Assembly (NCBI RefSeq): GCF_000418555.1
Contig: NZ_ATKM01000003.1
Location: 62,001 to 126,000 of the forward strand
Direction of reading: 5' to 3'
Source of the DNA: Pseudomonas sp. P818
GTDB lineage: Bacteria > Pseudomonadota > Gammaproteobacteria > Pseudomonadales > Pseudomonadaceae
DNA length: 64,000 bases
In this document: positions 30,120-37,754 of the stretch, piece by piece
Position numbering within the stretch: position 1 is the stretch's first letter
How the letters are laid out: each line of letters opens with the position of its first letter
Position numbers and translations under genes: made by a program
Notes under the pieces: model-generated
Databases searched by the model: none
What the model was told of the DNA's origin: nothing
The model's input: only the letters and a program-made list of their open reading frames with translations

Positions 30120-30443
30120 ATGAGCGACGAAGACCTGGAACAAGACGATCTGGAAGGGGCCGACGAGGACGATGGCGAGGAGCTGGCTGCCGCCGATGAC
30201 GGTGACAGCGGCGACGACGAAGGCGACGGCGAAGTCGTAGCCAGCGGCAAGAAGAGCAAGGCCAAGGCCGTCGAAGTCGACGAGATGCCCAGCATCGAAG
30301 CCAAGCAAAAGGAGCGCGATGCCCTGGCTCGTGCCATGGAAGAGTTTCTCGCCCGTGGCGGCAAGGTGCAGGAGGTAGAACCCAACGTGGTCGCCGACCC
30401 ACCCAAGAAGCCCGACAGCAAATACGGCAGCCGCCCCATCTGA
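30120..30443 (+). CDS. sutA: RNA polymerase-binding protein SutA
   Basis: The 107-aa product has a highly acidic N-terminal half (EDLEQDDLEGADEDDGEEL), a basic stretch (KKSKAKAVEVDEMPS), and a C-terminal KERDALARAMEEFLARGGKVQEVEPNVVADPPKKPDSKYGSRPI, which I recall as nearly identical in P. aeruginosa SutA. SutA is a small protein made in slow growth that binds RNA polymerase and raises transcription of rRNA and other promoters. Most of it is predicted to be disordered. A terminator follows 18 bases after the stop. Confidence 0.9.
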   Translation: MSDEDLEQDDLEGADEDDGEELAAADDGDSGDDEGDGEVVASGKKSKAKAVEVDEMPSIEAKQKERDALARAMEEFLARGGKVQEVEPNVVADPPKKPDSKYGSRPI

Positions 30444-30461
30444 GGACGACTCGCTGCAAGG

Positions 30462-30486
30462 AACCCGCCCCAGTGGCGGGTTTTTT
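30462..30486 (+). terminator. Rho-independent terminator after sutA
   Basis: AACCCGCC-CCAGT-GGCGGGTT stem with a T run (six T). Confidence 0.95.
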
Positions 30487-30575
30487 GTTGCCCGTCATCC
30501 ATGGCGACGATTCGTGCACACCGTCCGTGGCTCTTCGGCACCGGTGAGGTGGCCTGTGGTCGTACGCGCTTGGCA

Positions 30576-30615
30576 CCCCTCTCCCATTCATGGGAGAGGG
30601 GCCGGGGGAGAGGGC
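30576..30615. repeat. Palindromic repeat (CCCTCTCCCATTCATGGGAGAGGG type)
   Basis: CCCCTCTCCCATTCATGGGAGAGGGG followed by CCGGGGGAGAGGG, the same family as 2761-2800. It lies between convergent sutA and the HAD gene. Confidence 0.9.
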
Positions 30616-30710
30616 CGAAAAAACCACGCAAACCTGCCGGCTAGCGGTTGTGTCGTGAGTATCGACGCCTCGCGCGGCTTGTCCTCAGTAGCTCAGGACC
30701 TCTCTGCGGG

Positions 30711-31412
30711 TCAGCGCGCCCAGCTACCCAGCAACGCCGGCAGTTCGGCCAGGCTGGCGATCTGCGCATCCGGCGTGGTTTCGCCCTCCCAGACTCGACC
30801 TTGCGGGTTGAACCAGATCGCCCGCATGCCGGCAGCCTGAGCGCCGGCGATGTCGTCGCTGGGGTGGTCGCCGATATGCACGGCGCGCTCTGCTGCTACG
30901 CCGCCTGCGCGGCTTAGGGCTTCACGGAAGGGCTTCGGGTCGGGCTTGCCGATGCCCAGTTCCTCGGCGCACAGGGCGAACTGGAAATAGTCCGACAGGC
31001 CCAGGCGACGCACATCGGCATTGCCATTGGTGATCACGCCGAGCATGAAACGCTCGGCCAGGGCTTCCAGCGTCGGGTGCACTTCGGTGAACAGTTCGAC
31101 CTGATGGCGCGCGCTCAGAAATACCTGGAAGCCGGCTTCGGCCAGTGTTTGCGCTTCGCCGTGCGGGTATCCTGCATCTTCCAGGGCGTGAAACAGAATG
31201 CGTCGACGCAGCTCGCTGAGGCGATGCTTGAGCATCGGTTCGGCTTCGAGCAGGCGGCTGCGCACGGCCCAGAGGTGCTCGACCGGTACCGCGCCCAGAC
31301 GCGGCGCGTGCAGGGCGAGCCAGTTGCGCAGGGCCGCCTCGGCGTCCTGCATGACCGGCGTGACGTCCCATAGCGTGTCGTCGAGGTCGAAGGTGATCAG
31401 TTCAATGCTCAT
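30711..31412 (-). CDS. HAD-superfamily hydrolase
   Basis: The product is 233 aa. Motif I is DLDDTLWD (nucleophile D9, D11), motif II lies in GVITNGNAD, and motif III/IV is [20 protein letters not shown], so the four HAD catalytic motifs are complete, with an alpha-helical cap between I and II. Substrate is not known; the family includes phosphoglycolate-like and nucleotide phosphatases. It overlaps xerC by four bases (ATGA), which argues for translational coupling. It is the last gene of the lppL-lysA-dapF-DUF484-xerC-HAD run. Confidence 0.88.
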   Translation of the reverse strand: MSIELITFDLDDTLWDVTPVMQDAEAALRNWLALHAPRLGAVPVEHLWAVRSRLLEAEPMLKHRLSELRRRILFHALEDAGYPHGEAQTLAEAGFQVFLSARHQVELFTEVHPTLEALAERFMLGVITNGNADVRRLGLSDYFQFALCAEELGIGKPDPKPFREALSRAGGVAAERAVHIGDHPSDDIAGAQAAGMRAIWFNPQGRVWEGETTPDAQIASLAELPALLGSWAR

Positions 31413-32305
31413 TCGCTGCCGCCTTTGCGTTTGGCCCTGGGGTGGGCCTGGTCATAGACATTGGCCAGGTGCTGGAAGTCCAGGTGGGTATAGATCTGCG
31501 TGGTGGCGATGTCGGCGTGGCCGAGCAACTCCTGCACGGCGCGCAGATCCTGTGAGGACTCCAGCATATGACTGGCGAAGCTGTGGCGCAGCATGTGCGG
31601 ATGCAGGTGCTGGCCCAGTTCGCGTACGCCGGCCTGGCGCACGCGCAGCTGTACTGCACGTGGCCCGAGGCGGCGGCCCTGCTGGCTGATGAATACCGCG
31701 CCATCGCTGGGGCCTGCCAGCTTGCGCAGGGGCAGCCATTGCTCCAGCGCCTGGCGTGCCATGCTGCCGACCGGCAGCTCGCGCACCTTGTTGCCCTTGC
31801 CGCGTACGCGCACCAGGCCGGCAGGCAGGTCCAGGCCATCGAGATCGAGCCCTACCAGTTCCGACAGGCGCAGCCCCGAGGAATAGAAAAGCTCGAGCAT
31901 GGCCTGGTCGCGGCGGGCGATGAAGTCGTCCTCCACCGCGCCGTCGAGCAGTTGTGCGCTGCGGTCGGCGTCCAGCGTGCGCGGCAGGCGGCGTTCGCGT
32001 TTCGGTGGGCTGAGGCCGGTGGCCGGGTCGTGACGGCACAGACCTTCACGCAACAGATACTGATAGAGGCCGCGGGTGGCCGAGAGCAGCCGCGCCAGGC
32101 TACGGCTGGACAGGCCCTGCTGATGCAGGCGGGCGACCAGGCGGCGCAGGTTGCGGGTATCCAGCTCGGCCCAGTCGCTCAGGCCTTCGGCTTCGCAGAA
32201 CGCCAGCAGCTTGCCGAGGTCACGGCGATAGCCGTCGAGGGTATGCACCGACACCTGGCGCTCGCGGCGCAGGTGTTCGAGGTAGGCGTCGAGTCGATCG
32301 TGCAT
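31409..32305 (-). CDS. xerC: Tyrosine recombinase XerC
   Basis: The 298-aa product has the phage-integrase fold, an N-terminal SAM-like DNA-binding domain (residues 1-90, LERTYRR-like helix pairs), and the catalytic part with Arg in [12 protein letters not shown], His and Arg in [14 protein letters not shown], and the nucleophile tyrosine in [17 protein letters not shown]. XerC with XerD resolves chromosome dimers at dif. The gene lies between DUF484 and HAD genes, the usual pseudomonad order. A REP pair separates it from DUF484. Confidence 0.95.
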   Translation of the reverse strand: MHDRLDAYLEHLRRERQVSVHTLDGYRRDLGKLLAFCEAEGLSDWAELDTRNLRRLVARLHQQGLSSRSLARLLSATRGLYQYLLREGLCRHDPATGLSPPKRERRLPRTLDADRSAQLLDGAVEDDFIARRDQAMLELFYSSGLRLSELVGLDLDGLDLPAGLVRVRGKGNKVRELPVGSMARQALEQWLPLRKLAGPSDGAVFISQQGRRLGPRAVQLRVRQAGVRELGQHLHPHMLRHSFASHMLESSQDLRAVQELLGHADIATTQIYTHLDFQHLANVYDQAHPRAKRKGGSE

Positions 32306-32323
32306 CGATGCTCCCAGAGGTCA

Positions 32324-32395
32324 TGTAGGAGCGAATTCATTCGCGATCATGGCTGGCTCGGCGTCCACCCTATCGCGAATGAATTCGCTCCTACA
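32324..32395. repeat. Inverted REP pair inside the dapF-xerC operon
   Basis: TGTAGGAGCGAATTCATTCGCGA and its complement, with about 26 bases between, sit between the DUF484 stop and the xerC start, which are otherwise head-to-tail in one transcription unit. Confidence 0.9.
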
Positions 32396-32441
32396 AGGTC
32401 GGCCAGCCATGAAGCCCGCGTTCGATGGGGCAAGCGCTGCG

Positions 32442-33140
32442 TCAGCGTACCGAGCGCAGCGGTGTGGCGAAGCTGGGCAGCACGCGCGCCAGGACTTCGG
32501 CGATATAGCCGAGGAACAGCGTGCCGAGCGAGCTCTTGTAATGCTGCGGATCGGCGCTACCGATGGCGAGAATGCCATGCAGCCCCTGATGGTTGAGGCT
32601 GACCACGGCGGCGGAACCGACTTGCGCCGCGTCGTCCTTGCCGAACAGGAACTCCAGCTCATGCGGGCGCAGCACGCCGCAGATGGTCTTGCCACCGCTG
32701 AGCAGGCCGCCGACCTGTTGATGCGCCTCGGCCGAGCTGACCGAGCGACCCACCGGCAGCTTGTTGTCGCTGAACAGGATCAGGCCGACGAAGGGCACCT
32801 GGAATTCATGGCGCAGGCTGTCTTCGACCACGCCTACCACTTCCTCGAGGCTGCCGGCATCGAGCAGGTCGAGCACCAGGCGACGGGTCTTGTCGAACAG
32901 GCGGTCATTGTCGCGGGCTACGTCCATCAACTGGCCAAGGCGGTGGCGCATCTCGATGTTGCGCTCGCGCAGCAGCTTGACCTGGCGTTCGACCAGCGAC
33001 ACGGCGTTGCCGGGCTGGTGCGGAATGCGCAGTTCGGGGATCAGTTCTTCATGGTCGATGAAGAACTCCGGGTGCAGGCGCAGATAGGCTGCGACCGTTT
33101 CCGAATCGAGCGGTTTGGGCGAATCCTGCTGGTCGGTCAT
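32442..33140 (-). CDS. DUF484 family protein (GAF-like)
   Basis: The product is 232 aa. Residues about 40-90 form a coiled coil ([33 protein letters not shown]) and residues about 95-230 resemble a GAF domain ([13 protein letters not shown] ... [23 protein letters not shown]). DUF484 is found next to dapF and xerC in gammaproteobacteria; its function is unknown. Its start overlaps the dapF stop by four bases, so it is part of that operon. Confidence 0.9.
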   Translation of the reverse strand: MTDQQDSPKPLDSETVAAYLRLHPEFFIDHEELIPELRIPHQPGNAVSLVERQVKLLRERNIEMRHRLGQLMDVARDNDRLFDKTRRLVLDLLDAGSLEEVVGVVEDSLRHEFQVPFVGLILFSDNKLPVGRSVSSAEAHQQVGGLLSGGKTICGVLRPHELEFLFGKDDAAQVGSAAVVSLNHQGLHGILAIGSADPQHYKSSLGTLFLGYIAEVLARVLPSFATPLRSVR

Positions 33141-33967
33141 AGGCGAACCTGTCCTTCGTATACGCGGGCAGCGGGCCCGGTCATCATAACCGGCTCACCT
33201 TCACCTGCCCATTCGATGGACAGTTTGCCGCCCGGCAGCTCCAGTTGCACGGGCGAATCCATCCAGCCCTGACGAATCGCCGCGACTGCAGCGGCGCAGG
33301 CGCCGGTGCCGCAGGCCTGGGTTTCGCCGGCGCCACGCTCCCATACGCGCAGGCGCGCATGCTTGCGGTCGAGCACCTGGAGGAAACCGACGTTGACCCG
33401 CTGCGGAAAGCGCGGGTGATGCTCCAGCTTTGGCCCGAGCGTATGCACCGGCGCGCTGTCGACGTTGTCGACACGCAGCACGGCGTGTGGGTTGCCCATC
33501 GACAGTGCGGCCAGCTCGACGCTCTGGCCGTCGACCTCGACGCGATAGCTGAGCGCGGCCTGTTCGGCCTGGAACGGCACCTGTTCCGGCTGTAGACGCG
33601 GTGCACCCATGTTGACGCAGACCTGGCCGTCGTTCTGCACGCGCAGCTCGATCACGCCGCTCTTGGTCTCGACGCGAATCACCTTCTTGGTGGTCAGGCG
33701 CTTGTCCAGCACGAAGCGGGCGAAGCAGCGTGCGCCGTTGCCGCACTGCTCCACTTCCGAGCCGTCGGCGTTGAAGATGCGGTAGCGAAAGTCGACATCC
33801 GGGTGGCTCGGCGGCTCGACGATCAGCAACTGATCGAAACCGACGCCGGTATGGCGATCGCCCCATTGCTTGGCGTGCTTGGGCTGCACGTGGGCATGCT
33901 GACTGATCAGGTCGAGGACCATGAAGTCATTGCCCAGGCCGTGCATCTTGGTAAAGCGCAATAGCAT
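33137..33967 (-). CDS. dapF: Diaminopimelate epimerase
   Basis: The start is the ATG at 33967 ([15 protein letters not shown]), giving 276 aa. The two active-site cysteines are C75 in [13 protein letters not shown] and the C-terminal one in [14 protein letters not shown]. The enzyme interconverts LL- and meso-diaminopimelate in lysine and peptidoglycan synthesis. The stop overlaps the start of DUF484, and it follows lysA by ten bases, so the genes form one operon. Confidence 0.97.
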   Translation of the reverse strand: MLLRFTKMHGLGNDFMVLDLISQHAHVQPKHAKQWGDRHTGVGFDQLLIVEPPSHPDVDFRYRIFNADGSEVEQCGNGARCFARFVLDKRLTTKKVIRVETKSGVIELRVQNDGQVCVNMGAPRLQPEQVPFQAEQAALSYRVEVDGQSVELAALSMGNPHAVLRVDNVDSAPVHTLGPKLEHHPRFPQRVNVGFLQVLDRKHARLRVWERGAGETQACGTGACAAAVAAIRQGWMDSPVQLELPGGKLSIEWAGEGEPVMMTGPAARVYEGQVRL

Positions 33968-33977
33968 GGCTTTACCC

Positions 33978-35225
33978 TCAGTCTGGCAGCAGGCTTTCGC
34001 CGGCGTAGAGCTCTTGGACGGTCTCGCGGCGACGCACCTCGAAGGCCTGTTCGCCGTCCACCAGCACCTCGGCGGCACGGCCGCGGGTGTTGTAGTTGGA
34101 GCTCATGACGAAACCGTAGGCACCGGCCGAACGCACGGCCAGCAGGTCGCCTTCTTCCAGCACCAGATGACGGTCCTTGGCCAGGAAGTCGCCGGTCTCG
34201 CAGATCGGCCCGACCAGGTCGTAGTTGCGCGCTTCGCCGTCACGCGGCTGTACCGGCGACACGTCCATCCAGGCCTGGTACAGCGCCGGGCGGATCAGGT
34301 CGTTCATCGCCGCGTCGACGATGGCGAAGTCCTTGTGCTCGGTGTGCTTGAGGTATTCCACCTGGGTCAGCAACACGCCGGCGTTGGCGACGATGAAGCG
34401 GCCCGGCTCGAACACCAGTGACAGGTCGCGACCGGCCAGGCGCTTGCGCACGGCAGCGATGTAGTCGCCGGCCAGCGGCGGTTGTTCGTCGCGGTACTGC
34501 ACCCCAAGGCCGCCGCCCAGGTCCAGATGCTTGATGGTGATACCGCGCGCGGCCAGCTTGTCGACCAGCAGCAGCAGGCGATCCAGGGCATCGAGGAAGG
34601 GTTCGAGGGTGGTCAGCTGCGAGCCGATATGGCAGTCGACGCCAATCACTTCCAGGTTCGGCAGCTCGGCAGCGCGGGCATAGACCGCCTCGGCCTGCTC
34701 GATATCGATGCCGAACTTGTTTTCCTTGAGGCCGGTGGAAATGTACGGGTGGGTGCCGGCGTCCACGTCCGGGTTGACCCGCAGCGATACCGGCGCCTTG
34801 ACGCCCAGTTCGGCGGCGACCTTCTGCAGGCGCTCCAGCTCGACACTGGATTCGACGTTGAAGCAGTGCACGCCGACTTCCAGGGCGCGGCGCATGTCAT
34901 CGCGGCTCTTGCCGACACCGGAGAAGACGATACGGCTCGGCTCGCCACCGGCGGCCAGCACGCGCTCCAGCTCACCGCTGGAAACGATGTCGAAGCCGGC
35001 ACCGAGGCGCGCCAGGACGTTCAGCACACCGATGTTGGAGTTGGCCTTGACCGCGAAGCAGACCAGGTGCGGCATGCCGGCCAGGGCATCGGCATAGGCG
35101 CGGTACTGCCCCTCGATATGGGCGCGGGAATAGACGTAGGTGGGCGTGCCGAAGCGCTGGGCCAGCGCGGACAAGGCAACGCCTTCCGCGAACAGCTCAC
35201 CGTCGCGGTAGTTGAAGGCTTCCAT
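33978..35225 (-). CDS. lysA: Diaminopimelate decarboxylase
   Basis: The 415-aa product carries the PLP lysine in [13 protein letters not shown] (about K60) and the substrate-contact segments GVDCHIGSQ and [12 protein letters not shown], with the C-terminal [13 protein letters not shown] cysteine motif. It makes lysine from meso-diaminopimelate, directly after DapF in the pathway and just upstream of it on the minus strand. The lppL gene is 13 bases away, so they should be cotranscribed. Confidence 0.97.
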   Translation of the reverse strand: MEAFNYRDGELFAEGVALSALAQRFGTPTYVYSRAHIEGQYRAYADALAGMPHLVCFAVKANSNIGVLNVLARLGAGFDIVSSGELERVLAAGGEPSRIVFSGVGKSRDDMRRALEVGVHCFNVESSVELERLQKVAAELGVKAPVSLRVNPDVDAGTHPYISTGLKENKFGIDIEQAEAVYARAAELPNLEVIGVDCHIGSQLTTLEPFLDALDRLLLLVDKLAARGITIKHLDLGGGLGVQYRDEQPPLAGDYIAAVRKRLAGRDLSLVFEPGRFIVANAGVLLTQVEYLKHTEHKDFAIVDAAMNDLIRPALYQAWMDVSPVQPRDGEARNYDLVGPICETGDFLAKDRHLVLEEGDLLAVRSAGAYGFVMSSNYNTRGRAAEVLVDGEQAFEVRRRETVQELYAGESLLPD

Positions 35226-35238
35226 GGGGCAGCTCCTG

Positions 35239-35364
35239 TCAGAGTTCGAAACGGTCTCGGCTGTTGCCGGCGTTGTCGTCGCCCGGCAGGTACAGCGGGC
35301 CTTTCTGACCGCAGCCAGCCAGCAGGCAAACGGCGGCGAGGAGCGCGAGGGTCAGTCGCTTCAT
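35239..35364 (-). CDS. lppL: Small lipoprotein LppL
   Basis: This short gene encodes 41 aa (MKRLTLALLAAVCLLAGCGQ), with a type II signal peptide and lipobox LLAGC at residues about 14-18. After lipidation the mature part would be about 24 residues (GQKGPLYLPGDD onwards). A lipoprotein of this size precedes lysA in pseudomonads and related gammaproteobacteria. Its role is unknown; it leads the lysA-dapF operon. Confidence 0.88.
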   Translation of the reverse strand: MKRLTLALLAAVCLLAGCGQKGPLYLPGDDNAGNSRDRFEL

Positions 35365-35544
35365 GGGGCAGTCCTTGAAAAAAGCGTGAATTGCGCCGGA
35401 GTATACCGACCCCCTGCCACCTTGCCTATGCGCCCGGCGCCCGCCTGGCGGGGCGCCGGCTCGATTGGTGTGCGTATCTGGCGTGCATGTCGGAGGCATT
35501 CGCGCCTGCCTGGGTTAGCATGCGGCGAGTGACAAGGAGCCTCG

Positions 35545-36582
35545 ATGGACAATCCCACGATTCTGGCCGGCTCGGTCTCGGTGGCTTATCTGCAGGGTCT
35601 GGTCGAATACCTGCAGCGCCAGGGGGTAGCCCCCGATGCGCTGCTCGCCCATGCCCAACTGAGCCCTGAAGTCCTCAGTCAGCGCGATCAGCGCATCGCT
35701 GCCAGTGCCTATCTGACATTGCTCGGCGAGGGTGTGCGCCTGACCGGCGATCAGTACCTGGGCCTGCACCTGGGGGAGTCGGTACGGCCGGGCTATTACG
35801 GCGTGCTCGGCTACCTGATCATGAGCTGCGCCACCCTGGCTGACGCGCTGCACCGCCAGGCGCGTTACGCCTCGCTGGTTGGCAACCTGGGCCTGGTGGT
35901 GCTCGAAGACGAGCCCGTCCGGCCTGGTTGTGAGCCGCTGGTTGCCCATAGCTGGCAGCCGTTGCTGGCGCAGCAGCAGCGACAGCTGAGCGAGGAAACC
36001 CTGGCCGGCTGGGTCAGTTTCGGGCGCTGGATCAGTGGCCTGGACATCGCGCCGACCGAGGTGCGCTTCCAGCATCCTGCGCCGGCCGATACCTCGGAGC
36101 ACGCGCGCATCTTTCGCTGCCCGGTGCTGTTCGACCAGCCAGACAATGCCCTGATCTTCCCCAGGCGTTTGCTGGCGGTGCCCTTGAACCAGGCCGATGC
36201 GCAGGTGCGTGGCATGCTCGATGCCTATGCCGATCGCCTGCTGGTCGAGCTCAATCGGGGTAACAGCGTGCTGGATCGCGCGCGCCTGGAGTTGGCGCGC
36301 CAGCTACCCGAGCAGGGGCCGGACCTGGAGGCCATAGCTGCTGCCCTGGCGCTGAGCCCGCGGACCTTGCAACGGCGTCTGCGCGAGGGTGGCCTGTCAT
36401 TCAGTCAGCTGGTCGATGAAACGCGCCAGCAGCTGGCGCTGCACTACTTGCGCGACCCGGCGCTGGAGCTGGCGGAAATCGCCTTTCTGGTCGGCTTCAG
36501 CGAGCCAGGCTCGCTGGCGCGTGCATTTCGTCGCTGGACGGGAACGAGTCCGGGCGAGTACCGTCGCCACCTTTGCGCCTAG
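35545..36582 (+). CDS. AraC family transcriptional regulator (Arabinose_bd type)
   Basis: The 345-aa product has an N-terminal domain of the arabinose-binding-related class (LGLHLGESVRPGYYGVLGYLIMSCATL, about residues 20-200) and a C-terminal AraC DNA-binding domain (about 260-345) with paired helix-turn-helices LEAIAAALALSPRTLQRRL and LELAEIAFLVGFSEPGSLARAFRRWTGTSPGEYR. Proteins of this type, such as OruR, control amino acid or fatty-acid catabolic genes. The gene sits between divergent lppL and cyaY, both housekeeping, with no obvious target adjacent. It may be an insertion relative to PAO1, where lppL and cyaY adjoin (from memory). Confidence 0.85.
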   Translation: MDNPTILAGSVSVAYLQGLVEYLQRQGVAPDALLAHAQLSPEVLSQRDQRIAASAYLTLLGEGVRLTGDQYLGLHLGESVRPGYYGVLGYLIMSCATLADALHRQARYASLVGNLGLVVLEDEPVRPGCEPLVAHSWQPLLAQQQRQLSEETLAGWVSFGRWISGLDIAPTEVRFQHPAPADTSEHARIFRCPVLFDQPDNALIFPRRLLAVPLNQADAQVRGMLDAYADRLLVELNRGNSVLDRARLELARQLPEQGPDLEAIAAALALSPRTLQRRLREGGLSFSQLVDETRQQLALHYLRDPALELAEIAFLVGFSEPGSLARAFRRWTGTSPGEYRRHLCA

Positions 36583-36651
36583 GCCGACTATTCTGGCCTG
36601 ACGTTTACCGCTAATTTTCTTGCAGTCGCTGCATCTAGTGAGGACACCCCG

Positions 36652-36984
36652 ATGAGCCTGAGCGAAGCCCGCTTTCACGACCTGGTCGATGCCACCCAGC
36701 AGGCGGTGGAGGACATCTTCGACGACAGCGGTCTGGACGTCGATCTGGAGAACAGCGCCGGTGTGCTGACGGTGCGTTTCGACAACGGTAGCCAGCTGAT
36801 CTTCAGTCGTCAGGAGCCGATTCGTCAGCTGTGGTTGGCGGCACGCTCCGGCGGCTACCACTTCGACTACGACGAGGCTGAAGAGCGTTGGATCTGCGAT
36901 ACCAGCGACGAGCAGTTGGGCGAGATGCTGGTGCGCATCACCCTCGAGCAGTGTGGTGCTGAACTGGAGTTCGATGAGCTCTGA
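36652..36984 (+). CDS. cyaY: Frataxin-like iron donor CyaY
   Basis: The 110-aa product is a frataxin: MSLSEARFHDLVDATQQAVEDIFDDSG with the acidic iron-binding ridge, and the beta-sheet core including TVRFDNGSQLIFSRQEPIRQLWLAARSGGYHFDYD. CyaY binds iron and tunes Fe-S cluster assembly by IscS. Its stop overlaps the start of the DUF1289 gene by 11 bases, so the two are coupled. Confidence 0.95.
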   Translation: MSLSEARFHDLVDATQQAVEDIFDDSGLDVDLENSAGVLTVRFDNGSQLIFSRQEPIRQLWLAARSGGYHFDYDEAEERWICDTSDEQLGEMLVRITLEQCGAELEFDEL

Positions 36985-37171
36985 GCCGGACGAGGCGCCG
37001 CTGGCCTCGCCATGCCGGCGCCAGTGCTGCCTGGACGAGCATGAGCAGTGCCTGGGTTGCGGCCGCACCCTGCAGGAAATTCTCGACTGGGGCGCTGCTG
37101 ATAACGCGCGCCGCCGCATGATCTGCCAGGCAGCCGAGCAGCGTTTGCGTGAGCGCCGGCAGGACCACTGA
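36974..37171 (+). CDS. DUF1289 cysteine-rich small protein
   Basis: The 65-aa product starts inside the end of cyaY (ATG at 36974). It has four cysteines in the pattern CRRQCCLDEHEQCLGCGRTLQEILDW, typical of DUF1289 proteins such as YdhL, which likely bind metal. Tight overlap with cyaY suggests a link to iron-sulfur metabolism, but that is inference. Length matches the family. Confidence 0.85.
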   Translation: MSSEPDEAPLASPCRRQCCLDEHEQCLGCGRTLQEILDWGAADNARRRMICQAAEQRLRERRQDH

Positions 37172-37226
37172 CAGGCAGCCTTGTTTATTTGTCCGGCTGT
37201 GTTAGGGTCGGTAGGACATTCAGCTG

Positions 37227-37258
37227 AACCCCGCCTTCGGGCGGGGTTTTGCTTTTTT
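37227..37258 (+). terminator. Rho-independent terminator between DUF1289 and rnk
   Basis: AACCCCGCC-TTCG-GGCGGGGTT stem, TTCG tetraloop and a T-rich tail (TTTTGCTTTTTT). Confidence 0.92.
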
Positions 37259-37288
37259 ATGGCTTACGCAAGGAGACCGCCCGGCATC

Positions 37289-37696
37289 ATGAACAGCGCA
37301 CCTACCATCACCATTACCCGCCTCGATCTGCAGCGTCTGGAGCGCCTGCTCGACAGTCTGGACGAGTTCGGACCCGGCGCAGAGGCGCTGCAGGCCGAGT
37401 TGGATCGTGCCGAAGTGGTGGGGCACGACGAAGTGCCGGCCGGTGTGGTGACCATGAATTCGCGCGTGCATTGCCGCGAAGAGAGCAGCGGCAAGGACTA
37501 TCACCTGACCCTGGTCTACCCGCAGGACGCCGGTGGCGAAGGCAAGGTCAGCATTCTCGCGCCCGTTGGCAGCGCTCTGCTCGGGCTGTCCGTCGGTCAG
37601 CACATCGACTGGCCGGTACCGGGCGGCAAGCAGCTCAAACTGACCCTGTTGGCGGTCGAATACCAGCCGGAAGCGGCAGGCGAATACGACCGCTGA
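37289..37696 (+). CDS. rnk: Regulator of nucleoside diphosphate kinase Rnk
   Basis: The 135-aa product begins at the ATG at 37289, which has AAGGAG upstream. The N-terminal 50 residues form a coiled-coil helix pair (LDLQRLERLLDSLDEFGP), and the C-terminal part is a GreA/GreB-like FKBP fold (YHLTLVYPQDAGGEGKVSILAPVGSALLGLSVGQHIDWPVPGG). Rnk binds RNA polymerase and lowers Ndk levels in E. coli; in P. aeruginosa it affects alginate. It is separated from the DUF1289 gene by a terminator. Confidence 0.93.
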   Translation: MNSAPTITITRLDLQRLERLLDSLDEFGPGAEALQAELDRAEVVGHDEVPAGVVTMNSRVHCREESSGKDYHLTLVYPQDAGGEGKVSILAPVGSALLGLSVGQHIDWPVPGGKQLKLTLLAVEYQPEAAGEYDR

Positions 37697-37754
37697 TCGG
37701 CTCTGCGCCCATCCTGCCGACGCGGTTATTTGCAGCCTGAGGACTCGCTATGCT

